From: Tethya wilhelma
Taxonomy: Eukaryota > Porifera > Demospongiae > Tethyida > Tethyidae
Length of the DNA: 64,000 nucleotides
Direction: 5' to 3'
NCBI GenBank assembly: GCA_964030475.1
Contig: CAXIPT010000001.1
Span: 3,341,249 to 3,405,248, forward strand
The notes beneath the pieces were generated by a model. It was not told where the DNA came from and searched no databases. It saw only the letters and a list, made by a program, of their open reading frames with translations. Below, in pieces: positions 23,835-37,500 of this stretch (position 1 is the stretch's first letter; every line of letters starts with the position of its first letter). The position numbers were made by a program, and so were the translations under genes.

Positions 23835-26800
23835 AGACAAAGTGTAATGCGGTGAGAGTAAAAGTGGATGATAGGTAGAAAATAATTACACTACATAAGT
23901 GTGACCCAACGGGTGCTAACTGGCACTATGGTAATGTCCCCATCATGGTGCATCATGTATTGAGACTAAGCCACAGTTTCAATTGATGACCTAGTCAAAA
24001 TCTAGTTTCAACAATGATTGGACACTTTGTCAACTATAATTACCATAAATTGCACCAGTCTAGTGACACAAGCCTCTCTGAACCCATGCAAACAAGATTT
24101 TTGCAGCCCTGCCCTTCAGGTGAATGACAACACACATGCAAAGCCAATCCAATTAGGAGCTACACTTTCTCAGATTCTGTTTTCAAGCTGGCTCGTGGCA
24201 GTGGTGACTGTCACTCTACACTAACACACTGAGTGTCAACAGAGAGGTCCATTTTTAGGGCACAAACCATCCATCATTGCAACAAACAACACAATCAGTA
24301 GACTTCTTTGAAACTATTTTCCTCGATACTGTCTATCAATGCATGTTACCAGTAAAGTAAACTCAGTATGTGTACATGTGTATGTGTGTGTGTGTAATCT
24401 TGAGCAAATTCAGGACTGCGTGCATGGAAGTGAAGGTCTTCTGATGAGGGTAAACACATGAGGAATTTATTTTTCAAGCTACACTTTTCCTAGTTGGCAA
24501 CGTGATTGAAGAAATTCCACAGTTTATTAGTAGGAAGGAATCTGTTGTAACAGGTTAACCTGCGAAAGGTTCTTCAAAAAAACCCTAAAAATTTCTACAA
24601 ATGACAACATCACGCTAGAGATGACCCTGCACTTCTTACGGAACAAACACGATTATCACTAGGAAGTCGACAAGTTTCTGAAGGTTGGTACCACAGCACC
24701 CCTATGCAGGCAGGCCCGCCCTAAACAATGAGAAGTTTTCAATCAAATAAAGAACCTCGTTATGGAGTGCAAGAATGCCTCTGGCCAGTTGTTTATTTCT
24801 TAACAACATATCTTCTAGATTCTTTCAAAAAGACATATGCATACTTGCAGCATGTGAGTGTGTATTCAGCACATTACGACAGAATTTGTGAAGGACAAAG
24901 AAATCAACAAAGACAAATTTGTGGCAAACCTTTGAGTCATATGCCCCTTGGTTCTCCTTAAGGCCAATCATATTGTTTTGAAGTATAATAGTCACAATAG
25001 CTAAGTCGGCACATACAGCAGAGAGTAGTGACAGTAAGGCTTACATGTCTTTGAAGGAGGAAATGATATGGCAACAGAAAGATATCTATGGTCACAGCTA
25101 CTGGAGTGCAGCACATCTACTCATCACTAATAAATATGGAAATGACACGTACAGCATGCATGCAAGAATGGATCATTGGCTGTTCCAGTGTAGTGTAATT
25201 TAACCTAATATTGAAACATAATACTCTCTCTGGGACCATTCCTTCATGCACCATGTGTCAAGTACACAAGCAAAAAAGTAAATATAGTGGACATGCCATC
25301 AATGGCCAAACCATATAAAACGAAAAGTTGTAAATTAGACAACTGAACCGTGCTAGCATTCTCCCAATTAGCAGTGAACGGTATGAGGAAACATGCGGTG
25401 ATTAGCTGAAAAAGGCAAAGATGAACTTTAGCACAAGTCATGAGTTATGCTATGCTATAATAACATACATATCATCACATACAATGCACACACACAAATT
25501 GGATTCCAAGCAAAAACAGTATGTTGACAGCACCTACCCCGACCTTACAGGTGGCTGGGCTAACTACTCTAAATTCTTGTTAATAGAACACTTCAACAAC
25601 ACCGATTTAGTGATTGGCAATTGTTATAGCCCGGATGAATGCATGGGCATACATACCTCAATGCAAACTGCTCAATTGGGCCACTTTGAGACAACGGTGA
25701 GATTTGGCTGGAGGTTGCTGTACATGTTATAGTCACTAACAAGACTTTTAATGTGAGTTACCAATGCTGATACACGTCTCTATAAGGAGATGGTAGCTTC
25801 TAAATGCACTGCCCCCAGTTTCAAAACATCCTTGAAGTTTGAAGCAGTTATCTAATTCAGAGGTGATCTTACACAAGTGCAACTCCTCTGCACTGACAGT
25901 AACCTGGATTCCTCCTGGGTGTTTTGCCAACTATAATATATCCACCCAAAAGAAGCTTCACAGTAAAGTCAGGGTGCACACCTCCAGGAAATATACCCAA
26001 GAGTGTGTGTGTTATCGTGCAGTTAGATGGCATGCCATTAGCATCATGCAAAACAACTAGCCAAGTGTCTACAACAAACAGCCACCCTTTTTTGTACAAG
26101 ACTGGACACTTTAGATGGCTGCCTACTTAAAGAGACTCAAATTTCTCGTAGGGTATTTTGCACATAGAGTACCACAAGTCAGGTGCAATTGGTGCTAGCA
26201 ACAGGGACCTAGATCAAACAAGCACATTTACTTTCTGTCTTTGGTTTGAGTAAAGCTGTGTTGTCAATATTAAATGTGCACGGTTTCCACGACTCACAAT
26301 AGCATGTTAGGAAACTCTTTCCAGAAGCAGCATAATATTATCAACAAGATCATATCATCTTACCAGTCAAATGAAATTACCTCTGAAGTTGTAGCTAAGT
26401 GGACATAATTCAATTTCCATGCCATGTGCATGCATGCAACACTCACTGCACAGCAGATATTCATGCGAGGGCTCCCAAACTCACCTTCATAATGGAGGGA
26501 ATTGGGATCACCAATGTCATCGTCATCAGAATACTCACTCCAGGCGTGGGTCACTGTAAACCTTGTGCTAGTCTCTTGCCTGTAGAGCACTGCGAGGGTG
26601 TTCAGTCGTGTCTGTAACCTTGGTGTCATCACCCTTGAGTCTGAATGCATGAAGTCTATATCGGGATTGCTGTTCACTATTAGATTTGTGCGATAGAGTC
26701 GGGAGTTCCGTGCAATGCGAAGACGAATGGGTCGACAGGTGGCAGTCTCATTTCTATTGGGGTAGTGCTGACCAAGAGAGAACTCATCTGGTACCTCTCC

Positions 26801-26926
26801 TCGAGTGAACAGAAACTCATTCTCATCAATACCAGCTGTCAAACTCACATGGCAGCTCATGAATATCATGCACATGTAGAGAAGAGTCATGAGCAGAGAC
26901 GCAACGGTGATATTTCTTTGCTCCAT
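19816..26926 (-). CDS. Hedge-domain / partial vWA / EGF single-pass membrane protein (Hedgling paralogue), gene model incomplete
   Basis: Exon 1 (26485-26926) encodes a signal peptide (ATG 26926, [12 protein letters not shown]) and the first part of a Hedgehog signal domain ([41 protein letters not shown]). Exon 2 (23643-23771) completes it ([15 protein letters not shown]). Exon 3 (about 22673-22806) starts a vWA domain with the MIDAS motif DQSGS but stops after about 45 residues. EGF-like exons follow (22.5, 22.2 kb, with [12 protein letters not shown] and [12 protein letters not shown]), then a polybasic QQKRRRRQ segment (21.6 kb), a transmembrane helix ([19 protein letters not shown], 20.95 kb) and a cytoplasmic tail with ENPYTF and VIYGNL tyrosine motifs. 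The exon 3 donor and the first EGF acceptor do not join in frame, so exons are missing here, through assembly collapse or real deletion. Two of the three hedge-domain zinc ligands are absent. Confidence 0.85.
22862..23832 (-). repeat. Segment duplicated in inverted orientation at 62993-64000
   Basis: This stretch contains hedge exon 2, a (GA)n tract at about 23784-23832 and flanking intron sequence. It matches the reverse complement of the window's last kilobase almost base for base, with scattered substitutions and microsatellite length differences. Confidence 0.9.
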
Positions 26927-26993
26927 TTTCAGCACTTCTCACCTATTCTCGCTTCTTGGTGCTGTCTTTTCTTGCATACTTAGGTTTTTTGCA

Positions 26994-27001
26994 GTTTTAT
27001 A
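26994..27001 (-). promoter_or_regulatory. TATA box of the hedge/EGF membrane gene
   Basis: TATAAAAC on the minus strand, about 70 bp upstream of the ATG at 26926, which is a suitable distance for a short 5' leader. The 200 bp between this ATG and the ACBD5-like ATG (27128, +) must serve both divergent genes. Confidence 0.6.
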
Positions 27002-27127
27002 GATGTGCTAATGAGGACAATTTTCCGCAAACTCCGCCTTCGACTTCAGCATGCATGGCATGGGCGGAGTTTTACTTGGCAAAGACAAATTCTGTTTATT
27101 CGAGAGAAATATTAAAATAAGAAAACC

Positions 27128-29136
27128 ATGGCCAGTCCAAACAAACCCAGACCAATCCAGGAACGATTCAACAATGCTGTAGAGGTGATCAGATCCCTTC
27201 CGAAAGAAGGTAAATTAAAACTGCACAAGTCAAGTTATTAGGATCCACATAATGTGAATGCATAATTTGATATATTTCTTCATTCACATAATTTTCCAGG
27301 TCCATTCCAACCCTCCAATACTGTGAAGCTTAGGGTACATAGACTCTACACAATCAATGAAAACCTTTTTATCTTGATTTAAAAAATGATCATTTATTGC
27401 TATATTGCCTCTCATACAGTTCTATGCACTCTTCAAGCAAGCCAACATCGGTCCATGCAACATAGCAAAGCCTGCATTCTGGGATGCAACTGGCAGGGCA
27501 AAGTGGTACACATGCATAGTTATCAAAGAATTGCACACAGCATGATCTCAATCACTAGTGTCTCAATTCCTATTGCAGGGAAGCATGGAATGTGTGTGGC
27601 AACATGAGCAAAGAGCTTGCAATGCAAATGTATGTGGAAGAGTTACAACAGGTGGGCACTTATTTTAGATACCACTAGTGTATAACTGACCAAACATGTA
27701 GTTAAATCCTATAGTGTAGTTGAAGGTGAATTGTTTGGGTAGGAATGTCTGTCTGCTTGTGAAATAGAAATGGAGGGAGAGGAGATGTTTAATTTACTGG
27801 ATATTAGCTAATTAAAGGATGGTCCTCATGGCTTCTTTCCCTAATGCAGCTGGTGGAAACGATGCCTCAGACAAAGGAGGTGGAACAGTTTCTGAAATCA
27901 ATCGGCCCATTTTACGAGCTGGCAGACACAGAGGATTCAGAAGAAGAAGAGGATGAAGACTCCCCAGAAGAACAGACTCCTAAGCTTAGTAAAAGTGAGA
28001 CTGTGAAGGGTTGTAGGCTCAACATTGCTGTTGATACTATGTTAGTTATACTGCTGTGAAAGATCATTATAGAGGTTATGACTTCTTCAAGAGAGCAAGA
28101 CTTAGTGAGAGATAAGATGCTGACATTATAGTAGCTTTCTCTGTTCTTTCCAGGTGGCACAGAAGAGCAAGGAGAGGATTCTGGTGGGGAGAGTGATATC
28201 AGTGAAGACTTTCAGGAGAGTTTCCAAAATCTTCCTGTGAGTGAAACAACATATATGGTGTTTGACTAATGTGTTCATTGCTCTTGTTTGTTTGTTTCTA
28301 TGTATCTTCTATACTGACAGACAACATCACCTAGCAACCAAAGCTTTGAGCTAGTGTCACCATACACTCCCAGAACACAGTCACAAGATCGATTACAATC
28401 TGAACAACCCTTACCGACTCATTCTGAAGGGGAAGTTGATGGACCAAGAAGCTCGACAACAACAACAACAACAACAGGTATAGAAAACAATTCAGCTTTT
28501 AAAGACTGGACTACCTTCTTGCCAACAGAGAAGCCTGTTACATGTGCATATTTAAAAAAACCCTCAATGTAATGTTTTACTGAATTTGTAAGGATATGGA
28601 ACATCTGCTTTGGTTGTAGGTAGAGGCCCAGGTCAAAGAAGGACACAAGTAGCAGGTCAAGTCAATCCAGGTATGTATTTAGTAAAAAAAAAAAAATAAT
28701 ATGTGTCCTGTACATAAGAAAACTAACATGGAACACACACTACAGGTGGTAGCCCCCCAGTGGGACTGGAGGTGGTGGTCTCACAGCTCTCATCACTCCA
28801 ACAAAATGTGCAGTCCATGGTGCAGCAAATCAATGCATTGACTGTAACCATCCGTGGTTTAACACAGCAGGTAGGCAAAATACCTTGTATGGTAGTATAT
28901 TGGTCTGACGACCTTTACCATAGCAGGCAATCTGACATACTGAAAGGTCATAATAGCTCTACAATGTTTTGTATGTGTCTGTATTAATAATATTGATGTT
29001 TGTGCTTATAGTACACAGGTGCAGCTGGGGTAGGAACAAGCCAAGATGTTGGAAGCTTGTCTGAAACTGTAAGCTGTACATGAATCACTAGCTGTGACAT
29101 AGTTATTTGCTCAAAGCAACCAAATTCCCTTAAAAT

Positions 29137-29187
<51 letters not shown>

Positions 29188-29414
29188 CCCGGACCAGGAA
29201 CCACAGCTAATTGTAAGAAGAGGAAGAGTCTTGACATTACTCATCAAACTAGGACCATTATTGGTGGCATGGCCTTTACTAGTGAATCTTCTTGTGCTGT
29301 ATATGACCAAAAGGTAACTACAGCTGTATCATGTGAAATGACTAGTTAGCAATCCAGTATGGATAACTCTACTAATAAGGATATTATGATGATAGCATTA
29401 TCCCAGTGGACACG

Positions 29415-29467
<53 letters not shown>

Positions 29468-29741
29468 CCATAAGACCATTGTGTCACATTGTTTTTGAAT
29501 TACAAGTAATTAATAATGTTTTTATCAAAGCCTTGGAATTGGTTTGTTTATTGCATTAATTATCCACAAGAGGTAACTCAATGTCAACAAGAGGCTGTGT
29601 GTGGCTCCAATGACTGTTGTTTATTCCTCTCTTCTCTGTAGGTACAGGAGTGGTGAGATTTCCAGCTGGCTATGGGGTATGCTCACATTTTTACACGGTA
29701 TCTTTGGTCTAGTTCTAGGTACCTATTTCAACAGGTTGTGA
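27128..29741 (+). CDS. ACBD5: ACBD5-type acyl-CoA-binding, tail-anchored (peroxisomal) protein
   Basis: Homologue of ACBD5/ACBD4, which bind very-long-chain acyl-CoA and tether peroxisomes to the ER. The N-terminal acyl-CoA-binding domain spans several short exons: RFNNAVEVIRSLPKEG, FQPSNTVKLR, FYALFKQANIGPCNI, FWDATGRAKW, EAWNVCGNMSKELAM and YVEELQQ. Next come TMPQTKEVEQFLKSIGPFY and an acidic stretch EDSEEEEDED. A low-complexity linker leads to a coiled-coil-like exon (SSLQQNVQSMVQQINAL, 28.8 kb). The end is two hydrophobic segments (LIKLGPLLVAWPLLVNLLV; SSWLWGMLTFLHGIFGLVL) before the TGA at 29739, consistent with C-terminal membrane anchoring. Two (CA)n repeats lie in the last introns. 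Peroxisomal location is inferred from family. Confidence 0.88.
29140..29186. repeat. (CA)n microsatellite in ACBD5-like intron
   Basis: A dinucleotide run directly upstream of the exon encoding the first hydrophobic segment. Confidence 0.95.
29418..29465. repeat. (CA)n microsatellite in ACBD5-like last intron
   Basis: An uninterrupted AC run. Confidence 0.95.
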
Positions 29742-31570
29742 TTAACATTGTGATCAGTTAATGGTTGAGATGCATTAAGAATTATTAGTAGTGTGTTTCT
29801 ATTTTATGTTTGCTATCTTTGTGGTTAACATAATATTATTTCTATTACTAAACAAATCGATTAACGGCAATCATCATGACTGTAGTAACTCTTTCATGTT
29901 GTGTATGTGTGGTGCCCTCTCAAGTTAAAACTTAAATGGTGTTTGTCTTAATTCTGAATGGACTATCCCATCAAGTAAAGTAAAGAATAACTGGTTTGAT
30001 ATTACATGCAACCACTAGTCAATATCTTCCACCTTTTTAAAAACCATCCATAAAACTAACAAAACTTTAGATAATTGTATAGTACATTGTACCTGTCACT
30101 ATACCATCTATGATGACCCTCCTCAGCTTGTAGGTTGCTCTGTTAGTCTTACTTCACTAATCCATACGTGATTTACACAACACAATACTCTTATTATTAT
30201 TGTTATTATGTAAATAAGACTTTCATAGATCTGTGACTTTCATATATCATCTTGCAAAGGTTGTGCATTTGCCCAATGAGTATCATGTTTTATTCTAATG
30301 TGGGAATGATCCCACTATAGTCTAACTCAATCGAGATCTATTGTCACCACATACGTTTGTCTCTAATTGGATTTGTTTCTTGTCCATCTATTTTCAGTGT
30401 CACAGTAACAGAGTGAGGTAAGAATACCTTATGCGGGAGTTGACTGCCATTTAAAATCACAATGCACCATTGATTCCATAATAAGCATAGGAATGCTATT
30501 GTATTCAATTTAACTTATTGGGGTATTTGATGAGGAATGAGACCTACTCCAGTCCTTACTTGTCCATGCAAAACAACTGGAACATATGCACGCATTGTGT
30601 AAAAAGCCATATATACCGGTATTATTAAATTTTATGGCGATGTCCATTTCATAGCTAACTGCACAGTTAGGTCAGAGAGATTGTTAGGATTTGTGGTAGC
30701 ATATGCAGCTTTCATGGTATGAAATAAACATGGAAGGACACACAATCAGTTGTCAATGACTCTGAGAAAGAAAAGCATTTCAGACTAATGTACTGTTTTG
30801 AAGACATTTGTAAACTGCACGACTAATATTGACAGTAAGCCAGAACTGCACTTTGGTTGGAAAAGGAATATCATCCCTGCTGAGATATGTAACAGTCAGG
30901 TGTTTGCTGCTTAGCCTCGTTCCCAGGCTTTCTTTCCGTGAGTCCACACCCACCTGAAATTAAGCGCACTTCTTTTCCATTTCCAGAGAGGGAATTTGCT
31001 GCTATACGTAACTTGTATATAATGTCCATGAAGAAGTTGCCCCCAAAAACCTTATTGTGTATCAATCTGTTTGCCTCCATTTCAGTGCAACCAATGAACC
31101 AAGAAGCAATATTTAATGCAAGCATTCTGTAGTATATCAAACTAATTGTCTATGTCACATTATTTGCCATCTTTGTATTATTGTTGGCATAGATATTATA
31201 CACTACGTGGTATATAATATCTATGTTGTTGACCATAAACTTCACATTGTGACCTTGTATTAGACCGCCATTCCTCCCTCCCCTCCAAGAAACTCTGCAT
31301 GTGCTCAAAAAAATGATCATGTAATGACTGTTTGTTTAGTGGGATGTTTGAACATAAACAGTGTAACGGTATCTTGCAATGTTGGTAGAGCTTCCTTTGT
31401 GGGCGTGGTCAGTCCATTGCAGCACCATTGCTTGCTATAAAAGTCTGTCACTCTATGTCATTGTTCACAGTCAAGAATTGGTGTATATAGCAATTGACTA
31501 GCTTTCAAGTTTGCCTTTTCAGTGTCAATAGCTATACCAGTTATACAGCAGCTAGAAGACTGAGTGATTT
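29742..31570. other. Intergenic region upstream of Hedgling
   Basis: AT-rich, with no coding exon recognised. Near 30913-30945 a fragment (tagcctcgttcccaggcttt) resembles the terminal repeat of the element at 42808-43436, so it may be a degraded copy. The Hedgling promoter lies at the right end. Confidence 0.55.
31436..31443 (+). promoter_or_regulatory. TATA box of Hedgling
   Basis: TATAAAAG about 135 bp upstream of the first ATG (31571), in otherwise non-coding sequence. It implies transcription start near 31465. Both hedge-domain genes in this window have TATA-type promoters, unlike the RIC1/myosin pair, where none was seen. Confidence 0.6.
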
Positions 31571-34500
31571 ATGTACATGTCCACAGAGATGCATAGTCTT
31601 TGCAAAGACTTGCTGCTATTGGTGGGCATTTCAGTAGCTCTTCTATTGCAACTTTGTACATGCCAACAAGAGTTCACAACTGCACCTGTCCCAGACCCTT
31701 TCAGAATTGGAGACTTCTACCCACCAAGAGATGAAGTGGAAGTTTGTCGGCCAATAAGAGACTACATTGCCCGTGGCTCTGCAAGGTTCAACAATGAACT
31801 AGTCACAAACACCAACCCTCTCATCAACTTCCGTGATCAAAACAGTCGCATCATGACATCAAGAATGCAGTCACGTTTGAATTCCCTCGCTAATCTTTTC
31901 AACAATCGGTTCGGAAGGAGAATAACAGTTACCAAAGCCTGGACTCCATTTCCAGATCCAGAGCTGACTGACAATTCACTGCATTATGAAGGTAAGTTGA
32001 AGGAATGTTATAATATTGTGCTGTGTGAAGTGCAAATTGATGATATTTGTCACTGTTTGTAAAAGAATTCTCAAAATGTCCTGTGAAATTGTAATATTTC
32101 TAAATATAACCATGATCCCTAAACTATCAAAGGAAGACCTAATTCACAAGCTCTCATGGATTTGTGAATGTGATAATATTTTTGAATTTGCCAAAAGAAT
32201 TTTCCCATCATGTAGTACACTTCTATAGATAGTGCTGGGATGAATGAACCTGTTTTGTATGAACATGCATACATAATATTATGTGGCTGCATGCAAATTG
32301 TTATCTTATACCCATGCATAGTTTCTGCTACACTATAGCAACTGACTGCTACAGCTCCCTCTTGCATTCAAATTCCCACATGAATACAAAGCATTGTCAC
32401 TATGCATATAATATACTGAGCCTAATCAGCAGTAAAGAAAATAGCACATTCGTAAGCTATGTAAACTCAAAGTTTGTCCTTTTATGTGATATATAGTACA
32501 ATTGTATATACACCCCAAAAGGGATCCCGAAACATAGACTGAGAATGAGAATCCATTTTGGAGTTGTAGTCACAAACTTATAATATTCAATAACTGTTAG
32601 ATTTGACTACTGTTTAGTGCTTAAATTTCACTGATTTCACAAAATAACAAGCCACCTACAAATAATTGAACAGTGAAAATAGCGTTATTTGTACTCTACA
32701 CACAGCAGCCACACGACTCAAAAGTATATGGACAAATACGTTTGAGATCATGCAATCCATAAATTTAATGGCCTTAAAAATCGAAGCACTAGCACTGCAT
32801 GGTACATTTCGTGACACAGCTTCTTCACATGTATTTATTGAAAATTCCTACAATTGTTTTTTTTTCAGATTCAGGCGAAAATTAATCAACAAAATAAGCT
32901 GAAAGTACAATAATTTAAAGGTAGTCCCCATGTCAAAAAAAGTTTTGAATGATTGATTTAGAAGTTGTCATCATGGCCAACACGTTTTAAATTTCAGTAA
33001 AAGGATCGCTGATTCAAATGGTATTTACTGACTTACCATGTACTATATAGATTTTCCAAACTGTCTATATATCATGCCGTGGGACACTCACTACCTCAGT
33101 ACTATATCATGCTATACATACTATGATACAATATCAAGCACATGCAATTATGTGTGCATGCATGCATGTTACTATTTTTGATGCAGGCCGAAGTGTTTTT
33201 TTTTCTTTTAAGATTGACTATAACAGTCTACAAAATTAAGCTTAAGAGTAGGCACAATGTCTAGCTCAATGTGTGTGTGTGCATATTATTTATTGATGCA
33301 GGTCGAAGTATCCGTCTTCAAGTTCAGAGGAGTGGGGACTATGATGATTTGTGTGAACTTGCAGTGAGAGCTGCTTTTGATTGGGTCTACTATGCAAGTT
33401 CAAATCTTGTTCGCCTGAGTGTAATTCCCAATGGTAAATTTTGACACAATTAGAATGGACTAGAAATAGTTACAATAATGAGATGTGAAAGTGACACTCT
33501 ATATCCCATGATCAATGCACACATGCAGATTGTGACAGAAATGTGGATTGTGTTTTCATGTTGGATCAGTCTGGGAGTGTTGGAAGAGATAACCACGATA
33601 TTGCCATACAGTTCATCGGAAATGTGGTCTCATTCTTCAATGTGGGACTGGATGCCTCTCGTTTTGGGTTTGTAGCCTATTCCTCAAATGCTCATCTTGA
33701 GTTTGATCTTGATGACCACACCACACTCTCTTCTCTGGACTCTGCCATAAATCGTATTAGATATCGTGGTGGTGCAACAGCCACAGCACTAGCACTCAAT
33801 GCAACCGGAATAGTACTCAACCCTGCTAATACTTTTGGTGCTAGGCCAAACTCTGAAGGCATACCAAAAATTGGAATCCTTATCACAGGTATATAAGTAT
33901 TATATACATGCAGCGCACCTGGAAATTCCTACATATATTCACCACAAATCAATCCCACTTTTCCACATAGATGGCAGATCTAACCGCTACCCTCTTACAT
34001 ATGCGGCACCAGCATTGAAGAACCAAGGAGTTCAAGTTTATTCAGTAGGAATCGGAAATATTGATAGAAATGAGCTGAGGTTCATTTCTTCTGACCCTGA
34101 CAACGAACATGTTTTCATTCTGAGTTCTTTCAATGATGCACCAGCCTTTGTGGACTTTCTCAGAGTAGTTACGTGTGAAAGTAAGTAGCTAGTATAGTGA
34201 GTATGGCTTGAAGTATAATTACTTAATCTATCCCTTGGTGTTGTTTCAACAATATCAGTTTGGTTATCAAACAACGCATCTCTTATCAGATTTGTGCCTT
34301 CCATTAGAAATTCCTAAATTCTGCAAACACAAGGCTGTGATAAGGCATTTGTTTCTCCACTTGTAAAATTAGACATTATTGTGTGTGTCTGTTTCCTGTA
34401 CTAATTGGATAATAATCTTATAATGTCACAAATTCCTCTTAATTGATGCAGAGTCTAGTCACCCGGTAATGTTTGTTTGTTGTGTAAGCAGCAAAAGAAG

Positions 34501-37500
34501 TGAACACACACACATGTAATTTAAGCACCCTTTACACACACATGTATACTGGTATTTTGCACACACATAATAGCTCCTGCAATTATTCAGACTTGTGAGA
34601 AAACAACTTCAGCTATTTCTGATGGAAATATCCAGTACTTTCAAGTGGAATGTTCATCATTTACAAACAGGGTTCAAGTTGAACTGCAAGATGTCCAGGG
34701 TACTAGCTACCTGTTCTGTTCAGCTTCAGAGTCCAACCCGGGACCTCTGACATCCGACACAGAAAGAGATATAACACCAGCTGTGTCAACAAGAACATGC
34801 ACCTTGGATATAACAGCAAGTGACAATGTAAGCCACTAATAGGATCTCAATATAAAAATGCATTGTTTCCTAAGGTGTTATACTGTAATTATTGGAATGA
34901 AGTCTAATTCACTGCCGAGAAGGAAGGCAGTTTACATTGAGTGTTTTTGTTGATGATTGCATGTATTGAGCTACAAATATGGCCATAATCACACATGTGC
35001 ATGCCTATATATAGGTTATCTATGTGGGTATTCAAGGACAAGGAAGCAGCAATGAATTTTCCCTAACAGTATGGAATGTGCTCTTCAGCCAGGAGACAGT
35101 GTCAATCGAGGTATTGGAGCAAACCACTGATGAAGTGTACGATGTATCAACAAATCTCCTTCAACCATCAACAGGGTAAGAAGAGAAATCAATTCATTGT
35201 ATAATGCTCACTATACTCTCTGTTCCAACTATTTTTTTCTTATGTAGGTATCAATATCAGATTATTGGTGGTAATGAACAGAACCGTTTTAGAATCACTT
35301 CTGCCGGATCTCTACGAGTTAGAAATTTTGCAACTTTAGATTACAACCAGGAATCTTTTTACGGCTTAGACATACAAGTATCGAATTCAAACATTGATTG
35401 TCAGTGTGGTAGGGTTCGAGTAGAGATCAATGTTGTCAGCAGGGAGATAAACTTTGGTAACCTTCCAGATCAGGAAATACCGGAGAACGCAAATATTAAC
35501 CTACTTGTCTCAACAGTCGTAGTCACCAGTGGAGGAAGTAGTGCAGTTCGTTTCTCAATCACTAATGGTAATGTTGACAATGCTTTCAGGATTGGCGAGA
35601 ACACTGGGAGAATTCGAGTGAATCGGCAGCTTGATTTTGAAACCCTTTCTAGCTACACTCTGACCATCACTGCAGAGACAACAAGGTTAGGAATAGACAT
35701 TAGTGGTACAGTGACACAAACCATCACAATCCTTGACATAAACGAGCCGCCATACTTTGTTACTGAATGTGCCAACACAGCCAATGGATGCTCATTCTCA
35801 CTGAATGAAAATGAGGATGCTGCATATTTCCTGGGAACTATTGAAGCGCGCGATCCTGATAGGTCAAACACTCTCAATGGAATGTTGTCATATCGCTTTC
35901 AACAACTCAACATTCCATTTTCTATCAACCTTAATGGCCGAATCAACACTACTCAATCTCTGGACCGTGAGCAAAGTGATTCCTATGTTTTTACACTGAT
36001 TGTAATGGATAGTGACATTTCAATTACAACAACCGTTCGTATCACAGTGAATGATTTAAATGACAATTCACCAGAATTCACTCAAGCGCCAACCAATGTT
36101 CAAGTTAGAGAAAATGCACCACAGAGCTTTGATGTGGCTCAGTACATTGCTACAGACCGTGATGCAGGAACAAATGGAGAAATCGAATACACTCTTTCAT
36201 CAAGCAGTACTGTGCCGTTCAATTTAGATTCTCAAACTGGTCTCCTCACTGTAGATGGAAGTATTGACTATGAAATGGAACAAATGTACACTGTGGACAT
36301 AACTGCTGGTAACCCTGGAAGCACTCAGGAAGACAGTGTTAGAGTACAGATTGAAATCTTGAACTTGAACGACAACACCCCTCGATTTTCACAAGATTCG
36401 TACACAGCCGATGTTATGGAACACTCTGCAACTGAAGAACTTATTACTACTGTTTCGGCCACAGACGACGATTTAAATGATCATAACATAGTAAGGTACC
36501 AAATAGTGGATGGGAACATAAACAATTTGCTCAGCATTAATGCAATGAATGGTGAGATCAGAGTGGCAGGAGATATTGATCGTGAGCAGATCACAGCATT
36601 CACATTGACCATTGAAGCTAGAGACAATGGATCACCCCAAACACGCCAAAGCAGGGTACAAGTCATGATCACAGTAATTGATATCAATGACAATGCTCCA
36701 GTTTTCAGCCCAGATACTCATTCCTTGGTGTTACGAGAAGACATTCAACCAATATTCAATGTTGTGCAATTGTTTGCTTCTGATGCTGATGAGCCTGGAA
36801 ATCCTAACTCTATGATTGTATATTCCATTCAGAGTTCAACAGGAATTGATGCAAATGTTAAGTTTCAACTGAATCCATCTTCCGGTCAGTTACTTCTGGT
36901 TCAGTCATTAGATTTTGAGAGTGAAGACTCTTACCAGTTTCAAATTCTCGCCACTGATCAAGGATCTCCACCACTGAGTGACACTGCTACCGTCACGATT
37001 GCTGTTACCAATGTCAATGAGGACCCGCCAATGTTGTCTGGTGATCAAGCTGTTGAAATCTCGGAGCTAGCCGCAGTTGGAACAAATGTTGCTGTTTTCA
37101 ATGCATTGGATCCCGACAATATGCCCGTTACCTTTAGTATCAGCTCAGGTAATGAAGAAGCTAAATTTGAAATTGGTCGAACAAGTGGAACTATTACACT
37201 TGCTGCTTCACTTGATTTTGAAACAACCACTGAATATACTCTGGGTATTCTAGCCTCTGATGGAAGTCAAGATGCTTCAGTTTCGCTGACTGTAAGTGTT
37301 CTGGATGAGAATGAATTCACCCCTGAGTTCACTAGAGATACTAGCTTTGAGATCGATGAAGAAGAACCATCTGGTGTGCTAGTGGGTACTTTAATGGCAA
37401 CAGATGGAGATGCCGGTCTTAATAACTCAAGAATCACCTTCTCATTTGTCCAGCAAACACAGTTCACTAATTTGTTTAATTTGGATCCTGACTCTGGGCG

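Noticed and set aside
23833..26484. Several frames of 60-100 residues in the 2.7-kb intron of the hedge/EGF gene
   Set aside because: No domain, no splice support and no repeat family that I can name. Treated as intron sequence.
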